A stretch of DNA of 64,000 bases. Source: Pelodera strongyloides (Eukaryota; Nematoda; Chromadorea; Rhabditida; Rhabditidae). A model generated the notes under the pieces. It saw nothing but the letters and a program-made list of their open reading frames with translations. It did not search any database and was not told the DNA's origin. Below are positions 24,292 through 35,817 of the stretch, piece by piece. Within the stretch, counting starts at the first letter, position 1, and each line of letters starts with the position of its first letter. The stretch spans positions 120,731 through 184,730 of the forward strand of contig JAANDG010000275.1 in assembly GCA_036852015.1 (NCBI GenBank), read 5' to 3'. Made by a program: the position numbers and the translations under genes.

Positions 24292-26298
24292 TGATAAATG
24301 TGCAGCTAGTTATGGTTACCTTTGGTCAACATTCTCACATATGGACGTTAATCAATAAACCATTATAAAATGTCTTCTTCTTCTTTTTGTGTTGCGCCTG
24401 TGTCCCTTATTAGGGAAGAAATAACTAAGGATATCGGATTACACATATTCCGCCAACCAATGGAAATATCTTCTTTAATTTTAGATGATGTAATCCTAAA
24501 GTCCAGCTACAGCTTACCTAGCATTTCCATTCACCACCCCGTTCTTTCTTATCTTCTAATTCGCCTTCAAATTACCGTATTCCTACTCCATCTAACGCCT
24601 CCGATGATGCTTCAATATTCTCACCTTTACACATACATACAATAAAAGAAAGAAAAATATTTTATTCCTCATCGAGCAATTCTACATTTTTTCTGATTTT
24701 CAAAATCACAGTCAAGTTAGGACAACGTGATACAAAACAACTGATTAATTTCTACACAAAGGATCAATTCCCTTAGGTCCCTAGGCCAAGGACCCAGGGA
24801 CCAAAAGGACTCTCCCTTTAATTTTAAAGTTAGGTCTATAAGTTAGGGCTAGGTAGATAGGTTTAGTTGTACACATCTGCCGGCTTCCCAAATAGGAAAC
24901 ACCAACATACGCACTCCCAAACTATACAGTAATACGTTTAGTATATTCGATACCGTAAGATAGTCAAAAACAAAAACTACAAAACAAACAAGGAAAATAT
25001 GTCAGAAAGAATCTGATCAAGCACGTATAGCACTACAAAAACGTACAACAAAACTGATAGAGGGGGGAAAGATACAAAGGGAAACATCTAAAAAATATAT
25101 AATAATAATAATAATAAAATAACGATAAAGAACCGTAATTTGAGATCCAGATGGGACGCACGCCTTAAAGTACTTTTCAAGTCAAAAAGAGGAAACAAGT
25201 CTAATTTATATAAAAAAAGAAAAGGTAATACAAGCTACAACCAACAAAAAAAAACGGCCACAGAATCGTATAGCGAAAGAGAGTTTTACGTACGTTACGA
25301 AATAATTAGTAAAAACCAAAATGCAATTTGCATGCCCGAGTAAAATCCCACTACTGTGCACTCGCGGTGTGCCGCACGGGCGCGCACATGTCGCCGGCTA
25401 AAGTACCCAGGCGAGCCCGCACCTTAACGTTGCGAACTTCAACCGTGTACCGACTAGAACCAAGGTAACCGGACTGGAAAATGTCGTACGATTCGACAAA
25501 AAGCAATGCTAAAAACTAGGGGGTTAGGGTAAATATTAACACAATTATTAACAGGAAGGGATAAGGGAGAAGGTAGGTCGGACAGGGGCCCTTAATAGAG
25601 AAACAGCGCGTCGAGGTCCATTCGAGGGAACAAGAAACCTACGGATGATCGACGGATACTTTACTACCTTAAGAGTACATACTTCACTCTTGGTCAGAGA
25701 ACTAGCAAGGCCTTGGACTTAATCGAGGTCAATCTTGGTCTTAGTCAAGGCCTTTAATGTCGCCGCAATCATATTCACTTCAGTTGCGCGGCCGATCTTA
25801 TGCAATCAACTGTGACAGGACAATCAACAGGCTACAGTACCTTTGTGGACCGTACTACAAAAAACGCAAGATTATACTATACATTACGAGGAAAGAGAAA
25901 GGACAGACAGTAGTAGAGTAGGCGATGCGTTGAAGTCATTTAACGGGATCATATGCGGTATATTCCAAAACGGATCTTCCATTCTCTACTAGTTCCTAGT
26001 TGGATCTCTGCTGGGTTGGATGCGCGACAGGTGCGTGGCCAGGAGGTGGCGGAAAGAGGAGCGGCTCGCGGGGCGAGATGCGGCACGAGAGCGATGGTTG
26101 CGCGACGGCTGGATCGAAGAGAAGGTGCTCGCCAGTGGGCGACACTCCCGGTACACTCAGATTGTAGGGCCTAAAATAGATAATGCTAAGGAATGGCATA
26201 GACTCAGGACGGCGCAAGCTCCAGACAAAAACACAAACTTTAAATTACCCCCTTTTTACAAAATCCGATTTTTCATAATGTGTTTCATGATTTGCAGA

Positions 26299-26789
26299 CT
26301 TAAAGGGATAGGTTCATCTCAAATCACCCCTCTTTTTATTGTTTTTATTGATAATAGCACAAATATCATTCACAACAAAAATTAAATCAAGCACAGAACA
26401 ATACAACTCGCAGAAGAAGCTTCCATTATTGGAAGCTAGTTGATCGGAAGCCAAAATCTAAACTCAAAAACGAATACCGTACACAGATCGAGCGGGCTAC
26501 TGGCAATTAGCCAATTTACAAACTACACTCGGCAAATCATTATTTTCCACGGTGTAGTATCATTTAATTAGCTCTTGGCTAATTGCCATTAGCCCGCGCG
26601 ATCTGTGTACGGTATTCGTTTTTGAGTTTAGATTTTGGCTTCCGATCAACTAGCTTCCAATAATGGAAGCTTCTTCTGCGAGTTGTATTGTTCTGTGCTT
26701 GATTTAATTTTTGTTGTGAATGATATTTGTGCTATTATCAATAAAAACAATAAAAAGAGAGGTGATTTGAGATGAACCTATCCCTTTAA
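26299..26789. repeat. TTAAAGGGA long-arm hairpin element next to the macoilin stop codon
   Basis: A 491-bp inverted repeat: CTTAAAGGGATAGGTTCATC against GATGAACCTATCCCTTTAA, arms of about 225 bp (AAATCAAGCACAGAACAATA, AACGAATACCGTACACAGAT) and a small loop near 26520-26560. It starts 98 nt beyond the macoilin stop and contains the nearest AATAAA signals. Confidence 0.92.
26335..26349 (-). terminator. Candidate poly(A) signals for macoilin inside a hairpin element
   Basis: Two AATAAA hexamers on the minus strand (26335-26340 and 26344-26349), the first canonical ones I find after the stop at 26887. They lie in the far arm of the hairpin element 26299-26789. If used, the 3' UTR would contain almost the whole inverted repeat. 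Confidence 0.4.
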
Positions 26790-26886
26790 CAGCTCCCGCA
26801 TACATACATAGAGAAACGGCCAAAAGTAAAAAGCGTCAAGCATCAGTTCAAGCAAGCTCTATTACAACAATTGTTCTTCTATAAAC

Positions 26887-29800
26887 TCACATAAAGTTGC
26901 TCGATAGCATCGGCTCATACGCGGGCGGCGGCGGCATGGCATGATGAGTTGGAGGAGGCGGCACCGATCTAGGCGATCCCTTCTCCTGGAGCGGCGAACT
27001 CTCACCGGTGCGCACCGACAGTTCTGAAGAGGGTGGAGATGCGCCACCCTTGCGGAGTGCCTCCAGTTCGCCTGCAGAGAGATAAGGTTCATTAACTGCA
27101 ACCCCCATCTCCCTCTCTCTCTCTCTCTCTCTCGCTCTCTCTCTCTCTCACTGAATTAGACCGAAAACACATACTCCAACAGAGCAACAATCCGACCGAT
27201 CAACCATCAAAAGGTGTAATAATTTAAAAAAAAACATCAAAATATACTCACCATGCAACTTCTGATTGCTGAGTCTGAGCTCGCCGAGTGCGCGGAACAG
27301 TTCCTGCTTCAGCTTATTCTCCTCACCGAGAGCCTGCTCCATGTGCGTGTTCTTCTCGCGCAAGATGCGCAGCTCGATTTGGAGACCCTGAAAGAAAGGC
27401 CAGAGTAAGAATATAAACCAATAAACTGTGAATACTGTCGTCCCCGCCACCAGAATGGCAACATAAGTTCTGAAGGGTTATAAAGCACGTAAGAGCTTTC
27501 GTAGGTTCGGGCTCCTAGATATACTTTATTTTCTATGTTCCGCTAGGATACCTTTACATTATGAATCATACCTTTCTACTAAATGTGAGTAATTAGTACA
27601 AACTGAATTGAACAACCAAAGAAACGCCACCCAACTCCTTACCTCCACATTATGTTTCTCCTTGTAGTCCCTTAGGGCATGCAGGTCCTTTTCCAACAGC
27701 AACATAGTTTCATCCTTCGAAGCACCTTCCAGGCTAAATGAGATCAGTTTTTCAGCGGTTGAATATGAGCCAAGTGCGTATAAAATAAACCTGGACGGAT
27801 TGCTTTGTCAAACAAGCAACCACGTGGACAATAATACCGAAACAATTCATTGCACCAATTACGCAGCACTTTTTATACAAAATGTTGGATCAATAAACTA
27901 TGTAAGCTCCACGCTCCACGTTGTGAAACATACAATGTGCCTGTGAACACGTGTACGTGAACGCGTGAATATGTACTGTCAAACTATACTGTGAACGCGT
28001 AAACAGTGGTTAGACTTGGACTACAAACTACAACAACCACCCTAGGAAAACCTACCCTACCATAAGCGACCCTAAAATAAGAGCTAAATCTATACTCAAA
28101 AAGTCACAAAACTCACCGCAAACGATCGATTTCTGCCTCCAAACGGGCTTCCTTCTCACGCTGTTCGGCTGATGAGTCGGCCCTGCAAAAGAACACTTCA
28201 ATAATGTAACATAGCAAACACTATAAAGAAAAGTACGACCTACCACCTAGTACCTAAGCATATAGCTCATTCACTGCGAAATTCGCGCGCGGCGCGAATC
28301 TGGCGCGACAAAGTGTAATCATTCAGAAAACCATCAACAATCTCTTGCAAATCCAAGGAAACGACAAGATAAAGATACTCTACCCAGATCCCTCAGCAGC
28401 CTAATCAATAAAAAAAGAGAGAATCAATCAATACCTATTCTTATGCCGTCCCGCGTCCTCCTGCCGTCCCTTTCTCTCCGCAATCAGCTCCTTCTCCACC
28501 TCGTTCTTTCTGTTCGCCAGCTCTGCGTACTTGCGTTCCAGCAGCGTGGTGGCCTTCTTGTCGTTCTCGCGTGCTTCCTCCACACCGGCAAGCCTGCAAA
28601 TATCCCGGTGTTACTCTTTCCAGAGTTCATAATACTCAGAAAGGATAAGACTGAAACGTTTGAAGTCATTCGAGAACCAAAATTCCAAAAAAAAACGGTA
28701 TTTTTTAATTCCTGGCTTCACACAGAAAGAAAGAAAGAACCCAATGTTATGGGGTTTCAAAGTATGCTGAAAATTTACTGAATTTGGAACTGGGCAAGAA
28801 CACTTTTTAATTTTTCATATTATATATGCAGGTTTCGTGCAAAAATACGGTAGTATTGACAGAACCACACCGATTTTTGGGATACTTTGAAACCCTATTA
28901 ATAACCACTGTTTTCAAACATGAACGAAACAAAAGTGTTTTCAGTCCATGGCTTCACATACAACTGGATGTTTCAATGAGTTTCTAAATACCGTTTTATA
29001 GCCATGGGGGTAATTAATCCTTGAAAACACATTCTAGCTAGACATAATTTTTAGCATAAAGGAAAAGAGGTTCAAATGACAGGTGGTTTTTGGAACGCAA
29101 GCTGGACTATCCTGTTATATCCAAATTCCCAGAAATTTGCATATGATACATTGGAACAGTTATCCAGTGTAGGTTTCAAAACCACGTGTCTAATCACTTT
29201 AATTCACGCAGGCTCGAACCAACCACGTCTACTGCTACTGTTAGAGTAGTCTTATGTTTCACTGAGCATGTAAATACCACTGTTTTCAGGACAAGTAGTA
29301 TTAGCAAAGCGGCGAAAATGACGTAGTAAGCAAACTTTCGTAAATGAAATAGTCTCAATGGATAACGCGCTTCAACATGTACAGAGGCCATATTCACCAT
29401 TCCGATTCCCTCGGGGAAATCGTCCCTGGGGACAGAAAATGGCATTCTAATGTGAGACACGCAGAGAAAAAGACGGGGAATTCCCCAATGGGAATTGAGT
29501 GGTGAATATGGCCTCTGATGTAGCCGGTGGTATCGGGATTAGTTACAATCAATCAATATTTCAAAATTAATCGAAAATCGAACCTGGTCTGCAATTGCTC
29601 GAGTCGGCTCCTCAGTTGTGTGACCTCCTGCTTGGCTCGGTTCTCATTCGCCTGGCTCATCGTCAGCTGGAGTCGCAGGTCGGCTTCGACGACCTTGGCC
29701 GTTTGCACCTCACCGCGAACACGTATCAGCTCAATGTCGCAACTAAAAAAAAAACAATATACGTATACTCACTCAAAGTTATAATTAGTTATACTATATT

Positions 29801-32800
29801 TTTACGAAAACTACTGCATGAAACAAATAGTAGTTGGGTTCAGCACGGCGAGAAACGCTAAGTGAGCCAAACTACAGCTAAAAAATACCAGTTCCTTGAG
29901 CGAGCTCTGAGCTACGTTCAAAGAGAGGTCATATTCACCACTCCGATTCCCTCGGGGAAATAGTGCCCGGGGACAGAAAATAGCACACAGAGAAAAAGAC
30001 GGGGAGTGGTGAATATGGCCTCAGATTCCCAAGGAAATCAAATAACATAAATAGCTTCCAATTTCCAATTATCCAAATCCAATAAACCTACCCAGTTCCA
30101 TGGTTATTATTATCCTTCTCTCCATCTCTCGGCTTCTCCTCTTTCTCTTTTGTAGTCGCGGCCACTTCTCTCTGTCTCGACTCTGCCTTCTCAGTGCTCT
30201 CTTCTCGTTTAGTGTGTCCGTTCGCTACTACTACAGTAGTCGCTGCAGCCGCTGGTGTCGGTAACCCATTGAGACGATGTTTTTCTTCCGTCTGAGTCTG
30301 AAACACAAGCTCATAATACACGGTTGGAATAACGAAGCACTGTAAGTGTAAAGAAAAGGGGAAACCGAAGACTACATTTGAATTTTTCAACATTCACCTG
30401 CAACAATGCACGCCCCACTGTGGCTTTAAACAACAAAAACTTAGTAAACGTCACACACAAACAAATGAAGCGATTATAATAAAAGAAAATACTTAAACGT
30501 TAAAAGAGCACCAACCTGACTAGGCCTTTCCGCGTGCACTCTCGTCTGTACGTGACCGACTGAAGACTGACTGACCACCGCCTGTTGATGTCTGCCTGAC
30601 TGCCGTGGCCGTTGTTGCTTGCCAGACGCCGCCGCATTTCGTTTTGAGTTTTCCCCGGCACGACCATTCTAAACAAGTATAACGTAAGTACATAAGTAAG
30701 AAGTCAGGTCCGCAGATTTCAAGCAATTTTCGTACGGAACTAGACTTTTACTCTACTGAAGACCTTAGGATTCTTAGGAACAAGTAACAAGTCATACGCT
30801 TTCAAAATTGAATTGTACTAGATTCCCCAGTGCAAGCATCATATTCTTCTTTCACTATTCTTTCATGGCATAGATCTGGATTAATGTACGTTCCGCCACC
30901 TTTACTGGTCTCATCATAACCAAAACCCGAAACTTCCTACCACAAATGCACAACTTAAAAAACAAAACCAATACGCACCTTCTTGCTATCGTTCTCATCG
31001 CCCAGACTACTATCATCGTCATCATAGTCATCACCAAGTGAGGATCCGTCCTCCGGTTCGGCAGGGCCCAAAAGAGCGGCCAACAACCAAGCGATCGCTT
31101 CGAATGCCAAACGGAACGGAGCACGCCCGCTTGACGATTCCGTACCCCAGCATGGCTCACATGGGACCACTGAGCCCTCGACACCAAGGTCTGGAAAAGG
31201 GAGAATGATTATAAAAAATCTAACAAGTGTCTGGTAAGTTAAGACAATCAAGCACAACTCAACCATAAGACAATCTGGCTTTATACGTATTCTTAGTTCT
31301 AGGTTCTAGGGTACAGCCCCTGTTCCTGTGCTTAAGGTACCTGCACGTGCAATAGACAACAAAAAACACAAAAACTACACCAAATAACCCAAGTTCGCAC
31401 CTTCCGGTTCGTTTCGCGTCCGCACCGCGGCATACTCTTGCTGCGTCTTGTTCTCTCGCCTCCTTCGATCTCTTCGCTTCTCTGGGCCTCCTCGCGGCTC
31501 CTGCTGTTTCCACGATGACTTCTTCCCACCACCTCCCGACCCTTGATTCGGCGTGCCACTGCTTGTTGTCGCGGCCAGCGCACTCCCGTTCACGGAAGCG
31601 CCGTTTGCTGCGGGCGCAGCACACGGCAACAACATGGGCACTTCGGCGGCACCCGATCGCTCGTATTCTGCAATGGTGTGTTCATGGTGATCAGAGTGGG
31701 ATGCAAACGAGAACCGCCACCCACGTGATTCGAACTTGACGCAAGCCAATGAATGTAATAAAAGGCCATAAAACAACCAGAACATTGTCTAACTATGCTA
31801 TGTATGGGCTCATTTGGAACTTAGAACAAACGACGCCTCCCTCGAATTCTTCGAAAAATTCCGGGACTTCAGAATTTTGAACGAGAATAGAATTTTGATC
31901 GAGCGATCGAATATAACGTAGGTGCTTAGCATAAATTTCTCTTCTATAATAACAGATTCGCCTTTTTAGCCTATTATGTTAAAAACGCAAGTAATAAATA
32001 GAACGGTACCTAACGCTTCTTGTTCCAACCTCGATTGGTACTGCCTTGGGCCTTCATAAACTGCAGGTAGAGCTTCCGTTAAAAGTTTCCACAAGACCTG
32101 CAAAGACAAAGGTTTGCATGAATAGTGAAGTGACACGATTTTGAGGGCATTTCCAGAGCTCGATATGAAACGATTAGTCCAGTGATGGCAGCAATATGTT
32201 CATAAATTTTGACCGTGATCGAAAAATTGGGGTATTCGCCGAGCGGGAATTTGGCTCAGGGCTGCCATAAAGCCCCTTGTATTATTTACATTCACGTTGG
32301 CATAGATATTTGCATAAGTTAATGTTCAAGGTAAACTGGTAAACACCCCTACTTACAATGTTAGAGTGAAAATATCAATGACATCACGTAGCATGTTTCT
32401 CTAACTCGAGCTCCTGCGCGAATAAAATGAAGCACAAACTAAGAACTAAAAAAATACAAAATAAAATAAAACAAAGAAAAATAATCCAAAATTTCCCTTT
32501 AAAAAGGCTCACCTCGTTTTTCCTACTCACTTCTTCTTGTTGACGACGAATTCGCCATTCTCTGAAACATTCAAATATTAAAAGATAAAACCCAAAATAA
32601 CTAGTTTTATAGGTGTTTTTATTTAGTTATCTAATATTAAATACCCCAAAAGATGTACAGCCGAGGATAAAAATAAAACGAACACATAAACGCAAACAGA
32701 TGACCGGTAAGATTACAAAAGAGTTAAGCACAGGATCCTAAGGACGGCACTAGTTGCATAACTTTTTCATACTTATCATATTGTGTTTGAAAGCATGCCT

Positions 32801-35030
32801 CGACGACGTAACCCGTAACGTAAACTTACTTGAAGTAGTAACGTAAGCTGAACGACACAACCACCAGCGGATAGCCTATGCAATGGGCGCCGAGGAAGGC
32901 GTTCACACAGCGTGGTATCGCCGGCGCCAGGCCCTGCACCTGAGCGCATCCTAAATTTGCTTTATTGTACAAAATAAAACACATGATGATAAGATTCATA
33001 GTCGCACGTTCCACAGACTGTTTTGTCTGAGTCTGACATAACATTGTGCGCGTTGCGAAACCATTTTACCCTACACGGCAACGCACAAGCCAAAAAAGGC
33101 ACTTTCAAAAAAGACAATTAATAGCACCATTGCTCGACTGAAGCTCAAAAGACCCAAAAATATCCAGTAATTCTCGTGCATGAACTAGAACTATAACAAA
33201 AGAAGGAAACACTCACATAAACAGTGAAAAATACAGTATACCCTACCGGACGATAAAAATATTAAATAAACCCCAAAGAAGTGAACCAACCATTCGGAGC
33301 TCCTAGGTAATCAGCCAGCGGGCCGCCGTCCTTCGTTAATATCAGATAATCGCATCGGATGCGACAAAACACCTCGAACAGGATGACTAGTGTCCACAGT
33401 AACACTATCGGCACGCCTTGCGGACGGTCGGCTGTAAGAACTAATTACAAAAGGAAACTAGAAAAGTTGTTTATGCAAAGACATTCTTTGTTTATAACAT
33501 CCTTAGCGGTGCAGGGACCATCCCTGGATTGGCACAGACTAATAGAGGAAGAGGAGTCAGTACAAATCTGCGCATTTCAGATTTCAATTTCAGTGAAATG
33601 TCACTTATGCAAAATATCACTTATGCAGTATGTTTCATCAATAAGTTAAACAGACCAGCACCACTTACACAGCAATGAGCAGAGCGTCGCTGCGTCGCGA
33701 TTGGAAATACATAACTTAGTCTTACTTGTACTAATAAGCTTCATGGGTTTAGTTTATCCAGGCAAAAACTGTAAAAAACCTCTGCACACAAACGCTGCAA
33801 CTCAATTCCATATATTCAGAATCCAGAATACAAGCCCCAAAACTGAAAAAAATCTCTTCCAACTCACTGAATATGGTGGTGACGGTTCGTATGAATCCAC
33901 CGTTGGCGTGCCATACAAGATTCATCCACACGTAGGTGCTGGCCAGGAAGATGAGCACCCGAACGGGGATGAACAGATAACAGATGAGATCCGAGGTAGC
34001 AGTCACGCACACAAACATCACCGACATCTTCTGCAAAGCAGTATAGTTGACAATAATAATTAAAAAAAAAAATAATAATAATAATAAAGCTCAATCAGAG
34101 TCAATGGCTCCAATTCAAACGCGTTCACGTGAAAGTGAAAGTCTCAAGGTCTGATTCTCTCAATTCTATGACAGAGTGGTCGACGGAAATTTATCTGTCT
34201 CTACCGTACACACGCTGGACTCGCGCAGACGCAGATTCAGTCACTATTTACATGCTTATCACGTTCGCCCATTTTAAGGGTTAAGATACATAAAAAACAG
34301 ATAGAAACACACAGTAATGCCGCTCGGTTTTTGGGAATCAGGAAGCGGAATCGGATAGACCCTCAAATCAGCTTCAACACCTTCAAAATAGTAAAAACTC
34401 ACGGCTGAACTGTGCGTGTTGAACTGAAAAGTGTTGCCATTTCTGTGCATTGTCTCGATTCCTGCCCGAGCCATCATCCACAAGGGCCACAGCAACTCGA
34501 TACGGAAACCAATCTAAAAAAAATACATATTTAATAATTTAATTAAATATATTATCTAATTAAACTTCCCTTCTTTACGTGATCCTGACCCGACGAAGAA
34601 GAAAAGAGCTAGAACGTGGCTCCGAATAAAGACACATATAGTCTCTTGTTATAAAAATACGAACATTTATTAACGAAGCAAAAAAGGGGACACTGACGTG
34701 ACAAATAAGATTCTTAACATGTGAAGAAAAGTAAGAGACGGTACAACAATTAAACGCATAAACAATAAATACACAAACAACGTCAACTATCAGAACCGGT
34801 AGTTACACTAGAGACGGTAGGACAATTAAACACATAAAGAATAAATACACAAACAAGGTCAACAATAGAACCGGTAGTTATTCCGGTACAGTAGCACACA
34901 CATGAGTGACTTCAATACAACTAACAAGGATAAACAGAAAATAGCAATTCACTTACCAGCATATCGAGTGAGATGACCGACAGCCAGATGAGGCCGAGTC
35001 GCACGTAGGCAAGAGATACAGACACACTGA

Positions 35031-35069
<39 letters not shown>

Positions 35070-35452
35070 TTATTATTATAAGAACTCATAATTGTATAGA
35101 ATTCCTAATGCATACTTCTCGTAGACAAGTAATTATATTGGCAACAACAACAACTGTAGAAGTAGTTCAACAACTGTAGGATGTACCAACTAACAACTGC
35201 ACGCTTCAGTCGAATCCAGATACAGCTTTTCTCAATAGCCTTCGGGACGGGAAACCAATACCGGGGAAATTTAATGGTAATTACGATTATGGTCACCCTG
35301 CACTTTTCGTTTAAAATGAAAACAGGTATCAACCCTAACCAAATCAAATCAATCATCACCTACCCATCTCTGAGCGGGTCCACATTTCTCGTTCTCGCTT
35401 TAATCGTCCGCCGTAACTTTTGTGTCTCTAAGGCTCGCGCCCTCTTCTGCAT
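26887..35452 (-). CDS. maco-1: macoilin (multi-pass ER/nuclear-envelope membrane protein with coiled coils)
   Basis: Macoilin is a conserved neuronal membrane protein of the rough ER and nuclear envelope. In nematodes it affects neuronal excitability and behaviour (family knowledge). Eighteen exons join in phase to 821 aa plus TGA: 35364-35452, 34957-35026, 34403-34513, 33868-34030, 33291-33431, 32830-32950, 32513-32561, 32010-32097, 31401-31667, 30979-31190, 30516-30668, 30092-30297, 29584-29742, 28435-28593, 28117-28182, 27643-27733, 27252-27387 and 26887-27071. Membrane segments lie at about residues 35-53, 56-75, 92-135, 150-170 and 205-225; key matches are FIPVRVLIFLASTYVW and AHCIGYPLVVVSFS. 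Residues about 280-560 are low-complexity and charged. Residues about 560-760 are coiled coil (MSQANENRAKQEV; KQELFRALGEL). The tail is Pro-rich and ends in NFM. The start ATG lies 5 nt after an acceptor. Residues 367-437 contain a hydrophobic LAFEAIAWLLAALLG stretch that I do not recognise from the family. Confidence 0.96.
27108..27149. repeat. CT microsatellite in the last macoilin intron
   Basis: CT run, purine-rich (GA) in the transcript sense, about 36-78 nt before the acceptor of the final exon. Confidence 0.9.
28748..28898. repeat. TATGGGGTTT MITE family copy in a macoilin intron
   Basis: TATGGGGTTTCAAAGTATGC on the left and GATACTTTGAAACCCTATTA on the right, with the same core as 7701-7852. 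First element in the intron 28594-29583. Confidence 0.75.
29058..29203. repeat. Degraded GGTTTTTG...CAAAACC MITE in a macoilin intron
   Basis: GGTGGTTTTTGGAACGCAAG and TTTCAAAACCACGTGTCTAATCACTTTAA arms with an AAATTTGCATATGATACAT core. Third of three element types in the intron 28594-29583. Confidence 0.55.
29384..29515. repeat. GAGGCC hairpin element (TATTCACCACTC subfamily)
   Basis: Full-length copy in the opposite orientation to 3215-3339, in the macoilin intron 28594-29583. Confidence 0.85.
29925..30022. repeat. GAGGCC hairpin element, internally deleted
   Basis: A 98-bp copy lacking the ATTCTAATGTGAGAC core segment and part of the right arm. It lies in the macoilin intron 29743-30091, about 410 bp from the copy at 29384-29515. 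Confidence 0.8.
34735..34883. repeat. 76-bp tandem duplication in a macoilin intron
   Basis: The two copies start at 34735 and 34811 (GAGACGGTA, AATAAATACACAAACAA, GAACCGGTAGTTA). It lies between exons 34403-34513 and 34957-35026. Confidence 0.85.
35029..35073. repeat. AAT microsatellite at a macoilin acceptor
   Basis: About 13 AAT units on the + strand, giving an ATT run in the transcript sense directly before the TTTCAG acceptor of exon 34957-35026. Confidence 0.9.
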
Positions 35453-35463
35453 GGCGCCTGGAA
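35453..35463 (-). promoter_or_regulatory. Splice acceptor 5 nt before the macoilin start codon
   Basis: The minus strand reads TCTTCCAG then GCGCC then ATG. This is either an SL trans-splice acceptor or the end of a 5' UTR intron. GC-richer DNA at about 42590-43030 could hold a distant first exon, but no donor was established. Confidence 0.45.
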
Positions 35464-35817
35464 GACACAGATCAAAGTTTACAAATTGAAACACGAATCG
35501 AAGCGTCACGAAGCAAGCAATGTGTTAATACAAATGAAAACTGCATACGACAATGATAGGCGAGAACACTATGGGCACGAAGAAAAGAACAAAAAGACCA
35601 AGAAAAAATGACTACAGACGGAAGAGTGAACTATGAACTATGAACCGTGGAAGAAAATTCAACTACGAACTAATGAACCTATTCATCCAAAACGCTGGAC
35701 TGTCAGACTATCATTGTCATAATAGTTTCGGCATATGATAATTTTACAATTCTATTCGATTCACAAGTTGTCTGTTATTGTTCCGCACATTCAAATTTAA
35801 TACGATACCCAAGTCCT

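Larger units (their letters stand above)
9988..26298. other. Large intergenic (or SLC4 5') region rich in repeats
   Basis: About 16 kb with hairpin elements, microsatellites and telomere-like arrays listed separately, and otherwise AT-rich unique DNA. All open reading frames are short, without recognisable domains or coding bias. Weak B-box-like words occur near 12840 and 13253. Confidence 0.6.

Noticed and set aside
24370..24645. 91-aa + strand open frame
   Set aside because: No domain, AT-driven composition, and no splice partners or conservation I can recognise.
31259..31624. 121-aa minus-strand Arg-rich open frame
   Set aside because: Out-of-frame shadow of macoilin exon 31401-31667.
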